Source: CAYHKY01 sp964357355
GTDB lineage: Bacteria > Patescibacteriota > Microgenomatia > UBA10105
Length of the DNA stretch: 8,792 nucleotides
NCBI GenBank assembly: GCA_964357355.1
Contig: CAYHKY010000060.1
Location: 1 to 8,792 of the forward strand
Direction of reading: 5' to 3'
Both the position numbers and the translations under genes were made by a program. This document shows positions 1-6,340 of this stretch, in pieces; position 1 is the stretch's first letter, and each line of letters starts with the position of its first letter. The notes beneath the pieces are model-generated. The model searched no databases, had not been told where the DNA came from, and saw only the letters and a list, made by a program, of their open reading frames with translations.

Positions 1-96
1 ACTTCAGCTATTGGCCTCGTTCGAAGAATAAACTATCGGAAGTCTGAACTGTTACGTTATGGTCTGATAAATACAAGCAAGTTGGCTATATGTTAA
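1..96 (+). CDS. C-terminal end of an unrecognised gene, cut by the left edge
   Basis: Frame 1 is open from the first base to a TAA at 94-96, giving 31 codons that end in ...SKLAIC. The piece is basic (several Arg and Lys) and shows no motif I recognise. Frame 2 stops at 29-31 and frame 3 at 45-47, so this is simply the longest open frame at the edge and could be chance. If real, the upstream gene ends 9 bp before the GTG of the prepilin peptidase and could belong to the same operon. Confidence 0.25.
   Translation, partial: TSAIGLVRRINYRKSELLRYGLINTSKLAIC
64..92 (+). promoter_or_regulatory. weak promoter candidate before the prepilin peptidase gene
   Basis: CTGATA (64-69, 4 of 6 to TTGACA), a 17-bp spacer and TATATG (87-92, 4 of 6 to TATAAT) lie 13 bp before the GTG at 106. 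The spacing to the start codon matches the stronger promoters found later in this window. It overlaps the possible upstream gene end, so it could be chance. Confidence 0.25.
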
Positions 97-105
97 GCTG
101 AATTT

Positions 106-879
106 GTGCAGTGGTTTACGCTAATAATTATTTTCAGTTTTGGTTTGACGTTCGGATCTTTCCTGAATGTTTTGATTGATCGATTGCCAAAGGGAATTAG
201 TCCGTTTCACGGTAGGTCACAGTGTGACTATTGTAAAAAAACGCTTTCTCCTGCCGATCTGATTCCGGTAATTTCTTTTTTAATACTTCGAGGTCGATGT
301 CGCTATTGCCATAAAGCGCTTTCCTGGCAATATCCAATTCTAGAATTATTTACAGGACTGATGTTTGTGATTTTAAATTACTATTCATTTATCATTTATC
401 ATTTATCATTTAGCATTTATTTTTGTTTATTAATCATTTTTTCATCATTGTTGGTCATATTTGTCGCAGATTTGAAATACCAGATCATTCCGGATTTGAT
501 GCTAGTTGCGGGAAGCATTTCGGCAATTGTATATTTGGTATTAATCGGGCAATTTGACATGAATCATATTGTCTCTGCTTCGGCTGCAACAATGTTCTTT
601 GCTGCTTTACACTTTGGCACTCACGGGCGCGGTATGGGGTTTGGTGATGTAAAATTTGTGGCCATGATGGGACTTTTGCTTGGCTTTCCGGGAATAGTTG
701 TCGGACTCTATATCGCTTTCTTGACAGGCGCATTTCTTTCCACCATACTGGTTATAATCAGAGTCAAAAAAATTAAGCAGCGTATAGCTTTTGGGCCATT
801 TCTAGTCGCAGGAACGGTAATTGCATTTTTTCATACTACGACACTTGTTGAGTGGTATACCAAGCTTTTTTTAAAATGA
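106..879 (+). CDS. pilD: prepilin peptidase / N-methyltransferase (A24 family)
   Basis: Membrane aspartic protease that cuts the class III leader of prepilins at the inner face of the membrane and, in the full family, N-methylates the new first residue. At 257 aa it is near usual size. The N-terminal half has FGSFLNVLIDRLP (residues 16-28), and two CxxC pairs (C40/C43 and C65/C68) form the zinc-binding loop of the methylase domain. The protease aspartates are D122 in ADLKYQIIPD and D181 in GFGDVK. About eight hydrophobic segments follow. The start is GTG at 106, since an in-frame TAA lies at 94-96; there is no clear Shine-Dalgarno. Its last bases overlap the first prepilin start as ATGA (876-879), so the enzyme sits directly ahead of its four likely substrates. 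A 7-bp tandem repeat lies inside the gene (386-420). Confidence 0.95.
   Translation: MQWFTLIIIFSFGLTFGSFLNVLIDRLPKGISPFHGRSQCDYCKKTLSPADLIPVISFLILRGRCRYCHKALSWQYPILELFTGLMFVILNYYSFIIYHLSFSIYFCLLIIFSSLLVIFVADLKYQIIPDLMLVAGSISAIVYLVLIGQFDMNHIVSASAATMFFAALHFGTHGRGMGFGDVKFVAMMGLLLGFPGIVVGLYIAFLTGAFLSTILVIIRVKKIKQRIAFGPFLVAGTVIAFFHTTTLVEWYTKLFLK
386..420 (+). repeat. heptanucleotide tandem repeat (CATTTAT)5 inside the prepilin peptidase gene
   Basis: Five consecutive copies of CATTTAT, perfect except for one T-to-G change in the fourth. They encode residues 94-105, a hydrophobic aromatic-rich membrane stretch just before the first catalytic Asp. The unit is not a multiple of three, so gain or loss of one or two copies would shift the frame, whereas three copies would add or remove 7 residues. 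Confidence 0.85.
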
Positions 880-1340
880 AACGGATTCAGTCAGGGTTTA
901 CATTACTTGAACTGGTAATTGTTATCGGTGTCATTGGTGTGCTTGTAGGAATTTCCGGATTAGGCGCATTTGTAGCTTCACAACAGCGGTCACGTGATGC
1001 CAGACGCAAAGCGGATATAGAAACTTTTCGCCAGGCGTTAGAACTATACCGAAGTACAAATGGGAGATATCCCGTTTATACAGGAAGCACCGTAAGTGGG
1101 GCACTATACAATGCACTGACTGCGGGTGCCGGAGGTCCTTATCTGAACACAACTTCATACCCCAGAGATCCGCAAACTACCAAGAATTATTACTACTATA
1201 GTGTCGGTGTCGCTGCGACATATAATATCTGTGCTTTATTGGAAAGACCGGGAGCTGGCGAACCGGCATGTGCTGCTCCCGCGGATGATTGTAACTCAGT
1301 TGGAACAACTTCATGTAATTACGGCCAAACTCAACCTTGA
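876..1340 (+). CDS. type IV prepilin, GspG/major-pilin-like
   Basis: Prepilin, likely the main or G-like subunit. From ATG 876 the leader is 7 residues, MKRIQSG, then cleavage before FTLLELVIVIGVIGVLVGI, with the invariant Glu at mature position 5 and a hydrophobic polymerisation helix. The next stretch, RSRDARRKADIETF...LYRSTNGRYP, is typical of GspG-like and small major pilins: a charged amphipathic helix followed by the NGRYP turn. The globular end holds four Cys (ICALLE, PACAAP, DDCN, TSCNY), enough for two disulfides. A longer reading from GTG 852 is possible, but ATG 876 gives the normal short basic leader and an ATGA overlap with the peptidase stop. Length is 154 aa. The last base overlaps the next start (TGATG, 1338-1342). 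G-like is assigned by motif and order, not by a database match. Confidence 0.92.
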   Translation: MKRIQSGFTLLELVIVIGVIGVLVGISGLGAFVASQQRSRDARRKADIETFRQALELYRSTNGRYPVYTGSTVSGALYNALTAGAGGPYLNTTSYPRDPQTTKNYYYYSVGVAATYNICALLERPGAGEPACAAPADDCNSVGTTSCNYGQTQP

Positions 1341-1903
1341 TGATATGTATGGAACGACAATATCATACTCATTTAGGATTTACATTACTCGAAATCATGG
1401 TAGCCATATCCGTGATTGCCTTGTTGGCCAGTATGGGTTATGTGAGTTATCAGGAATTTAACCGGCGGCAGGCGTTAATCGGAGCCAACCAGACCTTTCG
1501 CAGTAACTTACGCGATATCCAGTCAAAAGCCAGTTCAGGGGTAAAGCCTACTAGCGGAGTGTGCAATAGTCCTAATACCCTCACAGGGTATCAAGTCAGT
1601 TATATAAATTCAACTCAATACCGGTCAGAAGCATTTTGTAGTGCGGGTGCCACTGGGATTCAAGTAACATATACCCTTGCTTCAGGGTTACAATTTCATT
1701 CATCTTTTGCAACTTTTCAATTTAGGGGTTTGGGACTTGGTCTGACACCTGCTGTTCGTGTCGATAATATCCGGATCAGAACTACAGGTGCCGTACCAAA
1801 TGCACAAACTCACTGGTATAGTCTGTGTATAGCAGCCAGCGGAGAGATAAAAGAGTGCGGGTATTCAAAAGGCACTACGGTTCCCAGCTGCATTACATGT
1901 TAA
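1340..1903 (+). CDS. minor prepilin, GspH/FimT-like
   Basis: Class III signal: leader ending in HLG, then FTLLEIMVAISVIALLASMGYVSY with Glu at mature position 5. The mature part continues QEFNRRQALIGANQTFRSNLRDIQSKASSG, which resembles the N-terminal helix of GspH/FimT minor pseudopilins. The C-terminal part has six Cys, including a CxxC at the very end (SCITC). Start choice: ATG 1340 couples to the previous stop (TGATG) and gives 187 aa with a 13-residue leader; ATG 1349 would give a tidier 10-residue leader (MERQYHTHLG), and TTG 1337 is less likely. In pilus and type II secretion systems H-like subunits help prime the fibre tip. The subtype is inferred from position and the helix. Confidence 0.88.
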   Translation: MICMERQYHTHLGFTLLEIMVAISVIALLASMGYVSYQEFNRRQALIGANQTFRSNLRDIQSKASSGVKPTSGVCNSPNTLTGYQVSYINSTQYRSEAFCSAGATGIQVTYTLASGLQFHSSFATFQFRGLGLGLTPAVRVDNIRIRTTGAVPNAQTHWYSLCIAASGEIKECGYSKGTTVPSCITC

Positions 1904-1909
1904 GAGTAT

Positions 1910-2377
1910 ATGAGTTTACAGTTAAATAGTAACAATCTAAACCATAATTCCACGGGTCAATCTCTTGTAGAGATCATTGTAGGTTTGGGAGTTATTTCAT
2001 CGGTATTGGGCGGCCTCATGTCGGCGATTACTTTTTCAACCTCCAATACCCAATTTGCCCGGAATAAGACGTTGGCTACCAAATATTCCCAGGAAGCGGT
2101 GGAATGGCTGCGTGTTCAGCGCGATGCCAACTGGTATACATTTAACAGCAGAGCTTCGTCAGGGGGAAGCGTATATTGTTTCAATACATTGACCTGGAAT
2201 AGCGGATCATGTATTTCCACTGAAACAATAAATGATGACTACGATATTTTTCGTCGGGAAGTGACCCTAAGCAACCCTACAACCGGCCGGGTCAACGTCG
2301 CTATCAGAGTGTATTGGCAACAAGGTGCTCGCACAAGTGATGTACAAGTAAATACTTATTTAACCAGATGGCAGTAA
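1910..2377 (+). CDS. minor prepilin, GspI/PilV-like
   Basis: 155 aa. A 16-residue leader rich in Asn and Ser ends in STG; the mature protein starts QSLVEIIVGLGVISSVLGGLMSAI, keeping Glu at position 5 but with Gln instead of Phe at position 1. The G-x-x-LVE pattern and a short body with few helix charges fit GspI/PilV minor pilins. KYSQEAVEWLRVQRDANW (about residues 62-79) resembles the block common in small bacterial PilV-like proteins. Two Cys (VYCF and GSCIS) could form one disulfide. The gene starts 6 bp after the previous stop with only a weak AGAG upstream, and ends inside the next start (TAATG, 2375-2379). The leader lacks the usual positive charge, which is unusual. Confidence 0.85.
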   Translation: MSLQLNSNNLNHNSTGQSLVEIIVGLGVISSVLGGLMSAITFSTSNTQFARNKTLATKYSQEAVEWLRVQRDANWYTFNSRASSGGSVYCFNTLTWNSGSCISTETINDDYDIFRREVTLSNPTTGRVNVAIRVYWQQGARTSDVQVNTYLTRWQ

Positions 2378-2961
2378 TGACTAAACTTACAACCTACAAC
2401 TTACAACCTACAACTAATTCGGGTTTTACCCTGATTGAAATGCTGGTGGCAGTTTTGATCGTAGGTATTTTGGGTGTGGTGGGTACAAATTCTTTGTTTT
2501 CTTTACTTCGCGGTGCCTCCAAAACGGAAAATATCAAAGAGATCAAACAAAACGGTGATTATGCCCTGTATGTCATGGAAGTGAAACTCCGCAACGGACG
2601 GGATATCACATCCGGCTGCGCTGGATCCGCAACAAATACATTGACTATTTTGAATCCTGACGATACTACGCGAACTGAGTATTCGTGTGCTATATATGGC
2701 ACTATCAGAAGAATTCGAGAAGAAGTGAGAAATAATGTAACAGGGGTTCTCATTGGTAATACAAATTATCTTACCAATACAACCGTAACTTTAGCTGCCG
2801 CAAATTGCACCAGCGCAAATTTTTATACTTGTACTGAAGCACCTACAAGCGGACTTAAAACTGTGAGCATCAATTTTTCTTTGCAGCAGAGTGGCACAGT
2901 GCCTACTCCGGAAAGTGCGCAACTTACATTTAAAACTCAGGTATCACTTCGAAATCAATAG
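2377..2961 (+). CDS. minor prepilin, GspJ/PilW-like
   Basis: From ATG 2377 (TAATG overlap with the upstream stop) the protein has 194 aa. A 16-residue leader, MTKLTTYNLQPTTNSG, is followed by FTLIEMLVAVLIVGILGVVG with Glu at mature position 5. The next part, SLLRGASKTENIKEIKQNGDYALYVMEVKLR, is the long helix and Arg-rich turn seen in GspJ/PilW minor pilins. Four Cys occur in the body. A start at ATG 2368 is possible but would overlap more. Most of the leader is encoded by a 7-bp tandem repeat. As the fourth of four prepilins it completes a G-H-I-J-like set; no GspK-like gene follows. Its stop overlaps the stop of the opposite-strand sugar transferase. Confidence 0.87.
   Translation: MTKLTTYNLQPTTNSGFTLIEMLVAVLIVGILGVVGTNSLFSLLRGASKTENIKEIKQNGDYALYVMEVKLRNGRDITSGCAGSATNTLTILNPDDTTRTEYSCAIYGTIRRIREEVRNNVTGVLIGNTNYLTNTTVTLAAANCTSANFYTCTEAPTSGLKTVSINFSLQQSGTVPTPESAQLTFKTQVSLRNQ
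2385..2412 (+). repeat. heptanucleotide tandem repeat (ACYTACA)4 in a prepilin leader
   Basis: Four back-to-back units alternate between ACTTACA and ACCTACA, followed by a partial unit (ACTA). They code for the Thr/Tyr/Asn/Leu/Gln/Pro part of the leader peptide, upstream of the cleavage Gly, so the mature pilin is untouched. One unit more or less would shift the frame between the start codon and the mature pilin. Confidence 0.85.
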
Positions 2962-3590
2962 ACCCTAAGACGACTAAATCCAAGAATTCGGCGAACTTCT
3001 CTAAGTATTAAGCTACCCAGGAATACAACGGCTTTTAGAAGCAGTACAGTGTCATAAGAGAGGGATTTTTGGCGGATATAATTAAGATCACTAATCATCC
3101 AGTTGTTAAAAGTTTGTGTATGGTATCCCTCAATTATCCAGGAAGAAATAATTCCGGGTTTGATCTGTTGCCGTTTCTTTTGGGTTATAGTGAGCTTTGT
3201 TGCTTCATTAAGAGGTAGAGGACGGGGACCGATCAACGCCATTTCCCCTTTCAAAATATTAAATAATTGCGGTAGTTCATCAAGACCCATGTGACTGAGT
3301 GACTTACCAAGTGGTGTGAAGCGTGGATCACCAAACATTTTAAAAACCGGTCCACTGGCTTCATTTTTATGTAACAAATTTTTTTTAAAACTATCCGCAT
3401 CCCTCACCATTGTACGGAATTTATAGAGGACAAACGGCATCCCACTCTTCCCTACCCGCTTTTGTTGGTATAGAATGGGTAGTCCGGTAAATATTGCAAT
3501 TAATATCGCAATGACAAGCATCATAGGTAGTGATATTAATAACAAACAAAAAATAAATATCTTATAAATAATTGTTTGAATCGTACGCAT
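2955..3590 (-). CDS. monotopic sugar-phosphate transferase (undecaprenyl-phosphate glycosyl-1-phosphate transferase)
   Basis: Bacterial sugar transferase family (PglC/WcaJ C-terminal domain). It moves a sugar-1-phosphate from a nucleotide sugar to a lipid carrier, the first step in making a surface glycan. At 211 aa it is the short, single-domain form. One hydrophobic N-terminal helix (about residues 7-36) contains a Pro at 22, as expected for the re-entrant membrane helix. Then come ILYQQKRVGKSG, LYKFRTM (55-61), GDPRFTPLGK and LDELPQLFNILKGEMALIGP, with the catalytic Asp-Glu pair at 104-105, followed by the conserved GPRP. It starts at ATG 3590 next to a TATAAT box, diverging from the export permease. 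Its TGA (2955-2957) lies inside the end of the convergent prepilin gene. The sugar cannot be told from sequence. Confidence 0.93.
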   Translation of the reverse strand: MRTIQTIIYKIFIFCLLLISLPMMLVIAILIAIFTGLPILYQQKRVGKSGMPFVLYKFRTMVRDADSFKKNLLHKNEASGPVFKMFGDPRFTPLGKSLSHMGLDELPQLFNILKGEMALIGPRPLPLNEATKLTITQKKRQQIKPGIISSWIIEGYHTQTFNNWMISDLNYIRQKSLSYDTVLLLKAVVFLGSLILREVRRILGFSRLRVY

Positions 3591-3633
3591 ATTTAAGCAT
3601 TATAGCGAGTGCAATTATTAGAGCAATAGATAC
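3591..3633. promoter_or_regulatory. divergent promoter gap between sugar transferase and export permease
   Basis: On the - strand a perfect TATAAT (3604-3599) lies 8 bp before the ATG at 3590, with TTGCTC (3626-3621, 3 of 6) 16 bp further up. The transcript would start almost at the ATG. On the + strand a poorer TATTAG (3616-3621) ends 12 bp before ATG 3634 with only TTAAGC as -35, so the permease promoter is less certain. The 43-bp gap makes the two promoters overlap. Confidence 0.5.
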
Positions 3634-4410
3634 ATGATGTTCATTAAAGAAAAATCTCAATTATTCCTTGACCTTTTATGGGGAATGACGGAAAAGGAAC
3701 TCAAAGCCCGTTATAAACATACAGTATTTGGGTTTTTGTGGGTGGTGGTCAATCCTGTGCTCCAAATGTTAGTCATCGGTTTTGTGTTCAAGCTTTTTAT
3801 CAAGGATCCTCTCCCCAATTATTATTTATATTTATTTAGTGGACTTTTAACATGGAATTTTTTTTCACTTTCTCTGACAAAATCCACGCCTTCAATTGTT
3901 AACGAGCGATCGCTCATCAAAAAAGCCAAATTTCCTCACTCAGTTATCCCGTTGTCGATAATTTTTTCCAATCTGGTAAATCTGTTGATTGCTTTTTTCA
4001 TGCTTATAATACTGACTGCTTATAATAAATTATTTTCATTAGCCGGTATCCCTTACTTTATACTCGCCATCATACTACTTGTCAGTTTTACAGTAGGATT
4101 CAGCTTATTTTCGGCAGCTTTAAACGTCAGATTTCGTGACGTCAATTTTTTTGTGCAAGCACTGTTGATGGTCTGGTTTTATGCAACTCCAATAGTTTAT
4201 TCAATTTCAGTTGTGCCTTATGACTTAATGTGGTTATGGAGGATAAATCCCATGACTTCGATTATGCAGCTTTTTCAATATGTATTTGCATCTGCTCCCC
4301 CACCAGGGGTGGGTATGCTTGCGATAAACGGAAGTATAAATTTACTGTTTCTAGTATTGGGAATATTTATATTTAAGAAGGAAAGTAAAAACTTTGACGA
4401 TTGGGTATGA
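3634..4410 (+). CDS. wzm: ABC-2 type polysaccharide export permease (Wzm-like)
   Basis: Membrane subunit of an ABC exporter that moves lipid-linked O-antigen, teichoic acid or similar glycan out of the cytoplasm. 258 aa, the usual length. The N-terminal amphipathic stretch KELKARYKHTVFGFLW (21-36) and the following NP are family hallmarks. About six membrane helices lie near residues 35-55, 62-82, 104-130, 137-163, 170-193 and 234-248. RFRDV (166-170) and FYATPIVYS (182-190) are also typical. ATG codons at 3634 and 3637 are equivalent starts. The gene ends in ATGA, where the ATG (4407) was probably the original start of its ATPase partner wzt; only a scar of that partner remains. The permease cannot work without an ATPase, so a functional wzt is expected elsewhere. 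Confidence 0.93.
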   Translation: MMFIKEKSQLFLDLLWGMTEKELKARYKHTVFGFLWVVVNPVLQMLVIGFVFKLFIKDPLPNYYLYLFSGLLTWNFFSLSLTKSTPSIVNERSLIKKAKFPHSVIPLSIIFSNLVNLLIAFFMLIILTAYNKLFSLAGIPYFILAIILLVSFTVGFSLFSAALNVRFRDVNFFVQALLMVWFYATPIVYSISVVPYDLMWLWRINPMTSIMQLFQYVFASAPPPGVGMLAINGSINLLFLVLGIFIFKKESKNFDDWV

Positions 4411-4459
4411 AGAAATCGGGATCATCGGCCCCAACGGAAGTGGTAAAAATAGTTTCGCA
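4407..4459 (+). pseudogene. wzt: wzt remnant 1: start codon fused to the P-loop
   Basis: Directly at the wzm stop, 4411-4446 read in one frame as EIGIIGPNGSGK, the Walker A motif of a Wzt-type ATPase and the same ten residues (GIIGPNGSGK) found in the two other fragments here. The next codons, AAT AGT TTC, look like decayed ACT ACT TTA (TTL). The ATG at 4407 overlapping the wzm stop is where wzt should begin, but about 50 codons between start and P-loop are gone and the ATG frame is now out of phase with the P-loop frame. From ATG the shifted frame gives a 45-codon ORF (to 4544) with no recognisable content. I regard it as a dead gene stump. Confidence 0.8.
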
Positions 4460-4517
4460 TACAGGCATTTATGAATGCTCAAAAAAACTGTTAACATGTC
4501 TTCGCCCATTCCTCTTA

Positions 4518-4545
4518 TTGACATCAATCCATTGTTTGGTATAAA
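4518..4545 (+). promoter_or_regulatory. promoter of the first abiE operon
   Basis: Perfect TTGACA (4518-4523), 16-bp spacer, TATAAA (4540-4545). The -10 box ends 12 bp before ATG 4558, so the transcript would start only about 6 nt before the start codon. AbiEi proteins are known to repress their own operon, so this is where binding would be expected. Confidence 0.7.
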
Positions 4546-4557
4546 TTTGTACTAAAT

Positions 4558-5148
4558 ATGTCATCATTGTCCTCAGTCAAAATTGCGCAAATATTGCGAA
4601 AAAAGAATATTAGTATTCTCAAAATTGTCGATTTTCAACGAATATTTCACCTTACAAATCGAAATACTTCTTATAAAATACTTCAACGTTTGGTTTCTTA
4701 TAGAATTTTGGAGAGGATCACTCCTGGTATGTATATGGTGTCCGGATCATCTCTAAATGATTTTGTTTTTGCCAACTCGCTATATACACCATCATATATC
4801 AGTTTGGAGTCAGCTCTAGCTTATTATGGAATTCTCGAGCAATTTCCTTTTGTTGTGACCTCAATAACGCTTAATAAATCAAAAACCATCAAATATCATA
4901 AGACGTTTGAATACTCCCACATTGATAAAAAGAATTATTTTGGATTTATGAAAGATAAGGAATTTCTGATTGCAACTCCCGAAAAAGCATTAGTGGATAC
5001 GATTTATTTGATGTCTAAAGGTTTAAGGAACATTGATTTAGGTGGTATCAACAAAACAAATTTAAATAGAAAAACCTTTCTTTTTTACAGTCGCCAAATA
5101 AGTTCACCGCAGTATAGAAGATTTATTAAAGAGCATCAACTCATATGA
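4558..5148 (+). CDS. abiEi: AbiEi-type antitoxin / transcriptional regulator (first AbiE module)
   Basis: Type IV antitoxin of the AbiE system. In characterised family members it represses its own operon through an N-terminal winged helix and counters the AbiEii toxin. 196 aa. Residues 1-62 have the wHTH pattern ending in the wing ERITPGMYMV. Family signatures follow: YTPSYISLESALAYYGI (76-92) and IATPEKALVDTIYL (138-151). Starts at ATG 4558 behind a strong promoter with hardly any leader. Its stop overlaps the AbiEii start (ATGA, 5145-5148), so the two are translated as a pair. The coding sequence is visibly richer in A+T than the pilin operon: rows 4561-4620 and 4621-4680 hold 19 and 14 G+C out of 60, against 24 and 29 in rows 1021-1080 and 1501-1560. 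That suggests separate origin. Confidence 0.88.
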   Translation: MSSLSSVKIAQILRKKNISILKIVDFQRIFHLTNRNTSYKILQRLVSYRILERITPGMYMVSGSSLNDFVFANSLYTPSYISLESALAYYGILEQFPFVVTSITLNKSKTIKYHKTFEYSHIDKKNYFGFMKDKEFLIATPEKALVDTIYLMSKGLRNIDLGGINKTNLNRKTFLFYSRQISSPQYRRFIKEHQLI

Positions 5149-5906
5149 TTGACCATACATCTCTTACACAACTTGCCCAAAATTTAGAAATAGATACGTT
5201 TACCGTAATGCGCGAGTATTTACAAATACAATTTTTGGAGCAAATTTATAAAGATCAGCGTTTTGTAAAAACGTATTTTAAAGGAGGCACTTGTTTACGA
5301 CTTGTTTATAAGTCCAGTCGTTTTTCAGAAGATTTAGACTTCACTACTAGTTTACCAATCCATTCACTCGCAGAAATACTTGACGAGACGATTAAAAAAC
5401 TTGCAAACGAATTTATTCAACTAAGTTGGAGAGAAGTTAAATCATTGCAAGGGTTTAGCGCAAAACTTTATTTCCCCGTTGATTTTGCTCGACAACCGTT
5501 GACCGTAAAACTAGATTTTTCACAGAGAGAATCTGTAATTGAACCAAGTACCAGCCCTATTGAAACTTCTTTGCCCGTGGGAGGGGTAAATCTAGTTGAG
5601 CATTTATCAGCCCGTGAGATAGGGGCAGAGAAAGTGAGGGCTCTATTACACCGAGATAAAGGAAGGGATGTATTTGATCTGTGGTATATATTACATAAGA
5701 ACTTTTCTCTCGATGTTTCCCTCATCCTCCGGAAGCTCAAGTTCTATCATGAACCCTATGATAAGCATAGGTTAGTCGAGAAAATAGAGAACCTCAGCGA
5801 AAAAGATATTCTACAGGACTTACAGCGTTTTGTGCCCAAGTCAGAACGAAAGATTCTACCTCATCTCAAAAGGCTACTTTTAGCTCAAGTAGAAGAAAAG
5901 CTATAA
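5145..5906 (+). CDS. abiEii: AbiEii-type nucleotidyltransferase toxin (first AbiE module)
   Basis: Nucleotidyltransferase-fold toxin of the AbiEii/AbiGii family; relatives such as MenT act on tRNA with NTPs. 253 aa. Motifs in order: FKGGT (45-49); RFSEDLDF (59-66) with the DxD pair D63/D65; VKLDFS (121-126) with the third Asp D124; AEKVRALLHR (161-170) with K163; GRDVFDLWYIL (173-183). The C-terminal third is mostly helical. All core catalytic motifs are intact, so it should be active. It overlaps abiEi by 4 bp. The next ORF, a wzt fragment, begins 30 bp after its stop with no terminator visible between. It shares motif positions with the second AbiEii here (KGGT at 46-49 in both), but is otherwise well diverged. 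Confidence 0.92.
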   Translation: MIDHTSLTQLAQNLEIDTFTVMREYLQIQFLEQIYKDQRFVKTYFKGGTCLRLVYKSSRFSEDLDFTTSLPIHSLAEILDETIKKLANEFIQLSWREVKSLQGFSAKLYFPVDFARQPLTVKLDFSQRESVIEPSTSPIETSLPVGGVNLVEHLSAREIGAEKVRALLHRDKGRDVFDLWYILHKNFSLDVSLILRKLKFYHEPYDKHRLVEKIENLSEKDILQDLQRFVPKSERKILPHLKRLLLAQVEEKL

Positions 5907-5936
5907 ATGAAGTGAAGCAATTTTTGTATTTGATGT

Positions 5937-6296
5937 ATGAAATCTCACGATAACACAGCAATTCGTCTTACCAGCGTCTCCAAGCGATATACCATCCATC
6001 ACGAGAAACCCACGCTGGTTGAGCATTTGGTTAATGGTCGAAACGAAGAGTTCTGGGCACTGAAAGACATCAATTTAACCATAAATAAGGGCGAGAAGGT
6101 AGGGATTATTGGGCCGAATGGCAGCGGAAAAACTACTTTATTAAAAATTATTGCAGGGATCACCTCACTGATCTCAGGTCGTGTTGAAGCTTTCGGCAAA
6201 ATTGTGTCTCTGATTGACCTCGAAGCCGGTTTCTATCCGGATTTGACAAGTGAACAAAATGCGTTTCTTAATTGGATGCTTTTAGGTATGGAATAG
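5937..6296 (+). pseudogene. wzt: wzt fragment 2: N-terminal 119 codons of a polysaccharide-export ATPase
   Basis: N-terminal part of a Wzt/TagH-type ABC ATPase, which normally has at least about 240 residues. It keeps the start MKSHDNTAIRLTSVSKRY, the EEFWALKDINLTI strand region, and an intact Walker A GPNGSGKT (59-66) with TLLKIIAG. It then reads through SGRVEAFGKIVSLIDLEAGF and ends in LLGME at a TAG. The ABC signature, Walker B and switch His are all missing, so it cannot be a working ATPase. Near the break, two positions that are normally Gly (TG.EN and LNG in Wzt relatives) read Ser105 and Trp113, suggesting relaxed selection. No other frame continues the homology after 6296. A short expressed P-loop protein is an alternative, but I see nothing in favour of it. 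The convergent hepT ends 44 bp downstream. Confidence 0.88.
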
Positions 6297-6340
6297 CCAG
6301 CATCGTTTTTTCACATTGATCTGGAAATTCGCACAATACA

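Noticed and set aside
485..733. Open frame on the - strand inside the prepilin peptidase gene
   Set aside because: No motif, and fully covered by a gene with clear catalytic residues; the same applies to - strand frames at 931-1158, 2559-2753, 5468-5740, 5999-6199, 6840-7043 and 7879-8082.
1201..1461. 86-codon + frame spanning the junction of the first two prepilins
   Set aside because: Out of frame with both pilins, whose class III signals are unmistakable; no start signal or motif of its own.
3103..3294. 63-codon + frame opposite the sugar transferase
   Set aside because: Antisense to the LDELPQ and GPRP core of the transferase; the open frame is a by-product of that conserved coding sequence.
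4473..4486. Small hairpin GCATT-TATG-AATGC as a terminator
   Set aside because: It is followed by A residues, not T, and on the other strand the T-run comes before the stem, so it fits neither direction.
4407..4544. 45-codon ORF starting at the wzm stop
   Set aside because: It is the frame-shifted reading of the wzt scar and runs into the abiE promoter; it has no recognisable content, so it is described under the remnant and not as a gene.
6282..6340. Sequencing frameshift or readthrough as the cause of wzt fragment 2 ending at TAG
   Set aside because: None of the three frames after 6296 continues Wzt-like sequence, and hepT ends within 44 bp, so the truncation is structural.
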